A DNA stretch of 64,000 nt from contig JASJZH010000004.1 in NCBI GenBank assembly GCA_037178975.1, positions 1-64,000 of the forward strand, given 5' to 3'. The stretch comes from Oscheius tipulae. Its lineage: Eukaryota; Nematoda; Chromadorea; Rhabditida; Rhabditidae. The notes beneath the pieces were generated by a model. That model had not been told where the DNA came from. It was given only the letters and a program-made list of their open reading frames with translations, and searched no databases. Position numbers and translations under genes: made by a program. Below, piece after piece: positions 56,025-64,000 of the stretch. Within the stretch, counting starts at the first letter, position 1. Every line of letters begins with the position of its first letter.

Positions 56025-57957
56025 TCTTGCTAAAAAAAATTTCCTTAACTGGGTGTAAATCGAATGGGGAAAAAGATGAGCCTGGCAGGCTTGAGTCACG
56101 CGGGGTCATAAATTAAAGGGGTAGGGCTAGGAGAGCAAAGAGCATGAACAAACACGAAGTTTACTCACCCCAACTTCACAACATCCTAAGCCTTCTACAC
56201 TAAAACTTGGCAAAAGAAGACAGAAATGCGTAAAAGAGAGCTTTTCACTGCAACTGATAAGAGAAGCTGTACAAACATCGCCTGGGTGCACGCCCAGCAG
56301 GTGGCAAATTTGAGATCGGGCTTTGGAACAAGAGTGTGTTCGAGAAGGTCAAAAATCACTGCTAGACTGATATCAGAGATAGAGAAGATAAGCCTTTAAA
56401 AGGTTGGGGAGGGGAAACAGAAGAGAGGATTGTCACACAACTGTCTCTCCAAAAGAGGAGTGGTTTAGGAACGACTCTATCAATTTGCTGCCTGACCAGT
56501 GTCGACGCAACAATGTCAATACAGAGAAAGAGAGGGCAGAGAGCTGTTACAACGCGACCACAAAATGTGTGCTCTCTAACAGAAAAATAACATTTTAGCT
56601 ATAGCCATATTGTTTTTGTTATGTGGTGGAACTGTGCTAAACTATCACACTACTAGGCTCGCGATCAATTCTGTAAAAGCCCCATGTCCACTTGCACATT
56701 CTATATTGAAACCCAAAGCCTGGCCATAGCAAAATTCTATCATTCTAATTTGTGTAGTAGCTCCCGATGAGTTGAGACGTCCACCGGCGAAATTTTGTCC
56801 CTTATCATAGGCCGAATGTTAACATTTATCCATGGAGAAGGCGAAAAACTTTATGCTCGGTTACCGAGCCGAGCACGAGCGCTCGGTTCCTGCTTGCGAG
56901 CATAAGTACAGAGCATGAGCAGTAAAAAACGAAAAATGCTCAAGATTTCAATATTTCTCCCACTACAGCTTCTCCAAAATATGCTTCTAACATGTAAATA
57001 ACCTGACACAACCCATAAAAGTTAGGTGACGCACGAGTCAAAATCAGTATGGAAGAAAAATCCGAACACAAGTAATTAGAAATGTATTGCTCGGTGACCG
57101 AACCGAAGGGCTCCTGCTCGCCCGAAAAACGAGCACGAGCCGAACTGCTCGCCCACTCCTGCTCGGAATGAACAATTTAAAGCGAGTGCCCGGACCCTTT
57201 TCTAGTTCGCAAAAGTTAAAAATCAGGTGATTTGAAAAGTCGTAGCAAGTCAAGATTGCACTGGCTTTTAGTTTTCGCACCTTATTCGAGCTGCAAGGTT
57301 GAGCGCTTTTGAGTCAGAAATGCAACGTAACATTAGTTTCGAAGTACCATATTAAAGTTAAAACTGTTCCACAGTAAAAACGAGAACAACCTCTTCATAA
57401 GAGTAACTTTGGGAATTATTTTAGGTGCAAAACTAGTCTAGACAGTTCAAACTGCGGAGAAGATTACTGAACGCCCTGAACCAGCGTAGATTCGTTTCTG
57501 AAGCACCTGGAATGTATTCAACATCTATTCCGAGTAGTTGTTTAGAAATAAAGGAGCAACATCCCTGCTACAAGTTCGACTGAATATTCTTTTTTCTGAA
57601 ACTAGCCTTAATTTGCCAAAAAGCGCGTGACTTGTCGAGACAAGGCTGACAATTTCTGCCGAGAAAGCTTCTCGGCAAATGGTAACTTTTGTTCTGGAGT
57701 AGCAACTTTGCGGGCTTATACTTCGGTGATAATTGGTGATAAAACAATAAAGGAGCCTCCGTAATCAGCGAGTTTTTGTCTACAATGCCCATATCAAAAA
57801 TCATGCTCGAAAAAAAGGTCCGGACTATCGCTTTAAGAAACATTGAAAATGGAAGAAGTCACCTCGATAACAGACGTCTTTCGTTTGCTCTCTTCTTCTC
57901 TGTGTTCAGTGTTAAAAACGTAAAGGCGTTCCATATTTATTTTGGAGGGACTAAACA
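56025..57957. other. Intergenic, with a CGAGCACGAGC-type inverted element
   Basis: No gene was recognised. At 56855-56915 and 57085-57170 there are GCTCGG/CCGAGC-rich blocks (GCTCGGTTACCGAGC; CGAGCACGAGC) that are palindromic and repeated in opposite sense, bounding an AT-rich interior of about 170 bp, like ends of a small DNA element. Confidence 0.4.
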
Positions 57958-59119
57958 TTACCAATTGTCTGTGCTGACCGGTTTCCTCTTGCAGATGAAT
58001 CCAGCAATCATGTAGTTGCTGTTGCAATTGCTAGGCACCCATTTTCCGTTCGAGTCCATGGCAATACAGTTGTTGGCCGAGCCTCCGTACTCATCAATGG
58101 CATTCACTGAAGTGACTTTCACACAAGACAAGGTATCAACTTACAAAAGTTGCGATATTTCACCGGAGCCCAATTGCTCCAGCGATAGAAAACTTCGTTG
58201 TTGTTCTTCACGAGTCCCAATCGTACAAGTTGAGCTGTCTGTCCAATTTTGTAGCGGACCAGATCGCGAATGAACACGTTTTCTTCGGCAATAGAGACGG
58301 TGACAAGGTGAGCACCTTCGGCTTTGCAGGTGGCTTTCGCTGTGGCCTGATCCACGGCGTCGTTGTGGTATTTGTAGCAATAGGTCTTCGATCCCTGAGA
58401 TTCGTAGAGTTGGAAAGTGTAGGTTTGGAAGGAGTAGTAGTCATCGACACACTGACCATCCATGGCCATGGGAACTTGATCTAAATAAAAATTCTTTACA
58501 GAAGTAAACAGAGACAGAGACAGAAACAGAGACAGGCCGTACCTCCAGTTCCAACAGGGACAGGCGAGGCTTGGCATAGAATTTTGGCCAGCTGATTGAA
58601 GCAATTAGCGGTGTGCCACAATCCGGTCGAATCCACGTAGGCACAGCTTCCGCCGGAAAAATCGTTACCCCCTGAATGATATATTCTGCCTATTCTTTTT
58701 TTTAAAGAAAAAACCGACCATTATATGTTCTGGTACCATTGTTGAAGTACATGTAACAATCGCTTTCGGGACTGGGTCCCAAGTCATAATAGCCGTAGTA
58801 CGGCATACAATTTCCACTCTTCCAGAAATTTCCACCATTCACGAAAGCCACGAAGGCAGCGTTTTCAGCATAGCTGGATGTGTCGGCAACGTAACCTCCA
58901 ATGCTCTGACATTTCAGGATGGCATTTTCCTTATTGTCCATGCCGGGAAGTAGCTGGAAGGAGAGATTCTTATAATCAACCCTCTTTGTTCACCTGAAGG
59001 CACAGACTTCCCCCATTTGAGGTAGTTACTGATGTGAAGCCGCTCGGACATTCAGTCGGAGAAACAGTGAGCTGACCTCGGACAAGCGGCAGCACCGCAA
59101 GGAACAGTAGAGACTTCAT
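57958..59119 (-). CDS. Secreted protein with two C-type lectin-like domains, gene A (left arm)
   Basis: ATG at 59119 gives the signal peptide MKSLLFLAVLPLVRGQ. The first CTLD starts CPSGFTSV and contains NAILKCQSIGGYVAD, YAENAAFVAFVNGG and GSCAYVDSTGLWHTANCFN. The second has ESQGSKTYCYKYHNDAVDQA, GAHLVTVSIAEENVFIRDLV, YRWSNWAP, then a last exon with EYGGSANNCIAMDSNGKW and MIAGFICKRKP; stop at 57958. Introns: 58941-58993, about 58673-58720 (T-rich), 58482-58545 (GTCTCT repeats) and about 58105-58150. No EPN or QPD sugar-binding triplet was seen, so carbohydrate binding is uncertain. Nematode clec proteins of this plan are often secreted by gut or hypodermis and infection-responsive. Divergent with gene B through a shared promoter. 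Confidence 0.85.
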
Positions 59120-60091
59120 GGTCGAATGGCGAGATGCAAAGTGCGGAGTTGGTTCTTTTATCCTGGACTCGTCTGTCAACGAAAAGCTCACAAAGTCATT
59201 CAGGGAAGCATCAGTGAACGTGCGTCTTTTTTGATCTTGCTCTTATCTGTGCCATGAAAAAAAGATCAGTTCCATTAAGTGTTGAAGAAACCATGGAGAG
59301 CTGCACTTTGATTTTTCAAAGAAGCCATGCTTGTCAAACTGAAAGAGTTTAGAAGAGCTAAACTGATAAAGTTTCACATCCATCAAGCCACTTTGAACGC
59401 TCGACCTTTAGATTCCTTGGACCCGATAAAGCAGTGCTTATCTCCAAGGAACAAGGGCTTGTTTTTGTCATCCTATCTTTGTAGTTTTCTCCCGCATTAA
59501 AAAGACAGAGAGACTTCTACTATACACATATTCATTCACAGTTTTGTCATGCCTTAGATATTTGAACAGGTTTTAATTTCCAGTATTCAGAAAGACGACG
59601 GCTCCTCGTAAAGAGTTGGGTGCGGGAGAAAATTACAAACTAAATAGGATGACTATTATTTAATTCTTTGTTAGACAAACGTTGCGGTTTAGTTTAGTCT
59701 CTCTGTCTTTTTAATGCGGGAGAAAACTACAAAGATAGGATGACAAAAACAAGCCCTTGTTCCTTGGAGATAAGCACTGCTTTATCGGGTCCAAGGAATC
59801 TAAAGGTCGAGCGTTCAAAGTGGCTTGATGGATGTGAAACTTTAACATTTTAGCTCTTCTAAACTCTTTCAGTTTGACAAGCATGGCTTCTTTGAAAAAT
59901 CAAAGTGCAGCTCTCCATGGTTTCTTCAACACTTAATGGAACTGATCTTTTTTTCATGGCACAGATAAGAGCAAGATCAAAAAAGACGCACGTTCACTGA
60001 TGCTTCCCTGAATGACTTTGTGAGCTTTTCGTTGACAGACGAGTCCAGGATAAAAGAACCAACTCCGCACTTTGCATCTCGCCATTCGACC
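59120..60091. promoter_or_regulatory. Shared bidirectional promoter inside a large palindrome
   Basis: The sequence from 59514 leftwards is the reverse complement of that from 59697 rightwards, with no length change out to both ATGs (paired positions sum to 119211) and only a few mismatches. The spacer 59515-59696 is unique. Each arm carries a TATA-like GGATAAAAG about 40 bp before its ATG. Confidence 0.8.
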
Positions 60092-61302
60092 ATGAAGTCT
60101 CTACTGTTCCTTGCGGTGCTGCCGCTTGTCCGAGGTCAAACAACGTGTCCTAGCGGATTCACATCAATTCTTGCTCCTGACAATGGAAGACACTGTCTTC
60201 AGGCAGGAACAGAAACTTTGAAACGGGAACCTGTTTCCAGGTACTTTCCGGACTGGACAACAAGGAGAATGCCATCCAAAAGTGCAACAAAATAGGAGCC
60301 AGCGTTGTAAATCCCACGAGTTACTCCGAAAACGCTGCCTATGTGGCCTTCGTGAACGGTGGAAACTTCTGGAAGGGGGACAACTGTATCCCATATATTG
60401 CTTCAACGTACGGTGGCCTGCACAGCTCCTGTATGCTGTTGTTTAACAATGGATCATGGATTTATAACGGTCAGTTTATGGCGACAAACAAATTTGTTAG
60501 GTGGTGACGACTTCTCTGGCGGAAGCTGCGCATATGTGGACTCGACCGGACTGTGGCATACTTCCGATTGCTTCAATCAACTGGCCAAAGTTGTCTGCTC
60601 AATGGCTCCCATTCCTGTTGGAAGTACAGGTAAGCATTGTTGTACAGTCGGGCTGTCTCTCTGTCTCTCAGCCTCTCCGTGTTTCATTGTCTATCTGCCT
60701 CCTTGTCTCTGTTACTCTGTCTCTCTACCTCCCTGTCTCCCTGTCTCTCTGTTTCAATGACTTTCCATATGTTTAGCTCCAGTCCCGTTGGCCTTAGAGG
60801 GACAATGTGTGGATGACTTCTACGCCTTTCAAACCTACGAGTTCGCAGCGGCTTTTCCTCAGGACCCGCAAACCTATTGCTACAAATACCACAACGACGC
60901 TGTTAACCTAGCCACGGCAACAGCCACTTGTGAAGCAGAGGAAGCCCATCTTGTCACGATCTCCATTCCTGAAGAGAACGTGTTCATTCGCGATTTGATC
61001 CGTTACAAAATTGGACAGACTGCCCAAGTTGTACGATTGGGGCTGGTCAAAAACAACAATGCCGTCTACTATCGGTGGTCAAACTGGGCCCCTGTCCGAT
61101 ATCGCAACTTCTGTAAGTTGATAGCTTATTTTGGGAAAAAAATCTCACTTCAGTGAATGCCATTGATGAGTACGGAGGCTCGGCCAACAACTGTATTGCC
61201 ATGGACTCGAACGGAAAATGGGTGCCTAGCAATTGCAACAGCAACTACATGATTGCTGGATTCATCTGCAAGAGGAAACCGGTCAGCACAGACAATTGGT
61301 AG
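60092..61302 (+). CDS. Secreted protein with two C-type lectin-like domains, gene B (right arm)
   Basis: Mirror paralogue of gene A. ATG at 60092, the same signal peptide, then CPSGFTSILAP. The first intron (60201-60239) has a GC donor (CAG|GCAGGA) where gene A has GT. CTLD 1 continues DNKENAIQKCNKIGASV, SENAAYVAFVNGGNFW and GSCAYVDSTGLWHTSDCFN. An intron rich in GTCTCTCT (about 60632-60777) precedes CTLD 2: QTYCYKYHNDAVNLATA, EEAHLVTISIPEENVFIRD, YRWSNWAPVRYRNF, and the final exon EYGGSANNCIAMDSNGKW...FICKRKP; stop 61300-61302. The first CTLD has diverged from gene A, while the last exon is almost identical. Ligand unknown. Confidence 0.85.
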
Positions 61303-61639
61303 ACTGTATCCATTATGAAATGAAAAAAAGATCTTTAATCTTGTCTTTTAAATTCCCGGGTCACTAGTCTTTTGAGAGGTACATATATAAGGAAATCTGA
61401 TAGTTTTGTCAAGATCTCTTGGTACTACGTTTCTCAATAAGTTGCCGCCTTTCAGAGCATTTCCTCGCTACTTCAACATTCCACTTAGCATTCTGTTGTG
61501 TTTCAGGTCAAGCTCAGTTTTAGAACTAGCTTTCAAATAGAATGTACTTAATTCTGTTTACTGCGATTCTTCTCTGGCTCTTCTACGAGATGTAGTGGAA
61601 GAGAAGAAATCTTCCTCCGGGTAAGTTGTAAACATTGTT

Positions 61640-61825
61640 TCTCAGGTCCCGTAAGTTACCGCCAAGAAGCGGAAAAATGGCCAGCTCAATGAATCAGAAC
61701 GACATCAATGGTGGCTCTGCGAACAACTGTTTCGTTATGAACAGCAACGGAAAGCGGCTGCCTGCCTACTGCAACGGAAATTACTGAATAACAGGGTTCA
61801 TTTGTAAGAGACAAGGTTCAAGAAT
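61640..61825 (+). pseudogene. C-type lectin fragment (last exon), third copy
   Basis: About 340 bp beyond gene B a short stretch reads NGGSANNCFVMNSNGK, then PAYCNGNY, TGA stop, ITGFICKRQG. This matches the last exon of genes A and B with a premature stop just before the conserved GFIC block. No other exons lie around it. Confidence 0.75.
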
Positions 61826-62514
61826 GCGGCTTGGTAGTTATATCAAACAGTTTTTTACCATATGAACATTGAGCAACGACATAATCCATAATCTCGAATG
61901 GTACAAGCGGTTCCTGCCGTTCCTAAAAAGGTTTGCTTGACTGATTGCAAACAGAGTTCAAACACCTCACAAGTCTGCCGGTGTCGAAACAGAACAATTA
62001 GGCTTGATTAGACTATAATTGGATTCTTATATACACGTCTGACTTTACCTTGGACAGGCTATGGATGGGAAGTGGTGAGGCAACCATCTCTGTCTGTCTC
62101 CCTAATCTTTAATCTCCTCTATCTTTTTTCTAATTAACTATTTTATCGGCCAGCATACATTTGCGTCAATGCCGTAAACTTCATCAATTTATAAAATCTG
62201 GTTGATAGTAGCCTTTTCCCCCTTCCCCATATTTTTTCCTCTCAAAATACCAATCTCGTGACACTTCTACGTCGACTCTAATTGATCTCGTGATAATGTG
62301 ACCAGCCTGCGCTTTTCCATCTTTTCCTGAGCCTATATTTTCCTCATTTTCATAGTAGTGTAAGTTCAGAATATCAATAATATTGTCCTATGCGCATTCA
62401 CGGAAAACTTCCGTTCTAAACAGCTACAACAAGGTCTGCGTCATCCTGTTTTGAGCATGTGTCTCCTGTGTATAACTTTTCGGTGATGTCAGTCATAACC
62501 AAACCTTTTTCAAA

Positions 62515-62645
62515 ACTCTCTCTGTCCCCCTGTCTCCCTGTCCTCTGTCTCTGAGCCTTTCTCTCCCTTTGTCTTTCCGTCTCTCAACCTCTCTGTTTTT
62601 CTGTCCCCCTATCTCTCTGTCTTTCTGTCTTTCTGCTCCTCCCCT
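62515..62645. repeat. GTCTCTCT/CCCTGTCT tract
   Basis: Pyrimidine-rich degenerate 8-bp-like repeat in gene-free DNA. Confidence 0.75.
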
Positions 62646-63494
62646 TTTATTCACTTGTCTATTGCACACAATACTTCTGTTCTCTGTCCTGAATCTGTAC
62701 TCATTCTCCCTGTGTACACCCAGACAGCCTCCAATTAGGCTGTCCAGCGAAACTTTTCTTCCAATTCCCTCCGGACTCCCTCTCTGCGTTTTTCAACAGT
62801 CTCATGTGAAGAGACAAAAGTACTTTCTCGAAATTTTGTTGTTAATCCAATTAGGCTCCTATAGCTGGAGGTCTGAGCCTGGCAAACAGATTACAGAGGA
62901 ACTGGCCATTTCTATGCTTCCCTGATTTCTGATTTCTCTCCACTCGGCTCCGTGGGATAACAGAGCTGCCTTGTTCCTTTACTGCTAGCTTTTGCCGGAT
63001 TATGGCTGCTTTTGGGGCTGTTTTGAGCCGTCAATAAGAACTATTTTTCAATGTTTCTCAAAAACATATGGCTTATAAGTGAACTTAAAGTTTTCAAACA
63101 GTAGCTGACAGATTCTTATGGTCAGCAGGAATTACTGTTTCTTTGATCTCCTGCTGTATGTTTCGTACTTGAGGTCTATTCTCCCTTGTCAGCTAACCTT
63201 TTGCAAAGCTGCTCAGAAGTTTCCCACAATACAAAACACTTTATAACCCCTTCCTCTTTTCTACGAAAGCAACTCCTAGAAGCCTCCAATAGCTCACGTT
63301 CTCTCCTGTGCTCAAGACGATTATTTTCTTCTCGAACAGCTCCTCTTTTTCTCACTTACTGATAACCAGTTTCGCGGGTAATCATCCTCAAGCGCCCACT
63401 CGACTGAGCTTTGTGATCATAATCGCCGTAAAATTGGGTTAACACATGGTTTCTGGAAGTTAGAAATTCGAAAGTTGGGGCTCCAGAGGTCACG

Positions 63495-63670
63495 GTAGAT
63501 AGCTGTCTCTCTGTCTCTCTATCATCCTGGCTCCTGTCCCATCGTGGCACTGTCTTTCTGTCTCTTTGTGTCTCTGTCTCTAACTCTCTGTCCCTTCGTA
63601 CCTTTGTCCCTCTGCTTTCTATCCCTTTGTCTGTCTATCATTCTGTCTTCCTGTCTCTCTCTATCTCTGT
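63495..63670. repeat. GTCTCTCT tract
   Basis: As above, in two blocks separated by about 30 bp of unique sequence. Confidence 0.75.
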
Positions 63671-64000
63671 GACAGCAAACTAATATTTCTTTCCCCAGTT
63701 TCGCAAAATTGGTCAGATCACCCGTGCTCTATTTGCCCTAATCCTCTTTTAATCCTTAAAGTACAATTATCGGCTTGCGTAAAGTTCAGTCAAGCTCGGA
63801 TGGGCGTGGCAAGGATGTCGCCTCTTCTGGGTGAGAGGAGGATCACCCCCGTCTCCATGGGATTCTCATTCGTCTCCTTTCAAAAGAGCGCGTGTCTGTC
63901 ACAAAAGATTCGTTGCTATAGCAGGCAACTGTCACCGTATTGCAGGCGGTAAATGTCGTTGTGTATGATCGCTCGACCGTACTTTCCAGGCAGAGTAATG

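Larger units (their letters stand above)
61826..64000. other. Gene-free right end
   Basis: I see no gene. Two long GTCTCTCT-type tracts occupy about 62515-62645 and 63495-63670. Open frames across them are low-complexity Ser/Leu/Cys runs. Confidence 0.5.

Noticed and set aside
62569..62925. 118-codon plus-strand frame rich in Ser, Leu and Cys
   Set aside because: It begins in a GTCTCTCT tract and shows no splice or family support.

Overview
The window looks like nuclear DNA from a nematode, or something very close to one. The evidence is introns of mostly 35-60 bp ending in TTTTCAG or TTTTAG, short TTAGGC (nematode-type telomere) runs on the left, a CYP2-like P450, secreted double-CTLD lectins, Sr-like 7TM receptors, and several start codons directly preceded by a TTTCAG-like acceptor, as expected for spliced-leader trans-splicing. 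The species cannot be named from the sequence.

Left part (0-11.8 kb) is accessory DNA. It holds two tandem copies of an unrecognised multi-exon gene with a C-terminal zinc finger (both with frame breaks), a palindrome-bearing tandem repeat, a small basic AT-hook gene, hairpin repeats, a 78-bp tandem repeat, a LINE 3-prime fragment and a decayed mariner element with both ends present.

Core housekeeping block (12.3-26.4 kb): a cation diffusion facilitator transporter (-), a TraB-domain protein (+), the UFM1 protease UFSP2 (+) and the dynein adaptor Bicaudal-D (+), followed at once by a short ORF with a C-terminal membrane segment.

Transposon nest (27.06-34.49 kb): a complete Helitron (27666-33996, Rep plus Pif1-like helicase) sits inside a second mariner copy. 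The junctions can be read to the base. A broken papain-family peptidase follows.

Neural and sensory block (35-46.7 kb): a Cys-loop ligand-gated channel, two related Sr-like 7TM receptors in opposite orientation, a putative 59-residue secreted peptide between them, and a tachykinin-type GPCR. A Merlin DNA transposon (41294-43071, 9-bp target duplication, 27-bp inverted ends, intron-bearing DDE transposase) lies inside a coding exon of one 7TM receptor.

Right part (49.6-64 kb): a tRNA-Tyr-like locus with a damaged acceptor stem, two short non-autonomous Helitrons, a divergent forkhead factor with an AT-hook, an Ala/Pro-rich secreted protein, a cytochrome P450, and two head-to-head C-type lectin genes forming the arms of a large palindrome, plus a third lectin fragment. 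The last 2 kb have no visible gene. Degenerate GTCTCTCT/AGAGACAG tracts recur throughout, very often inside introns.
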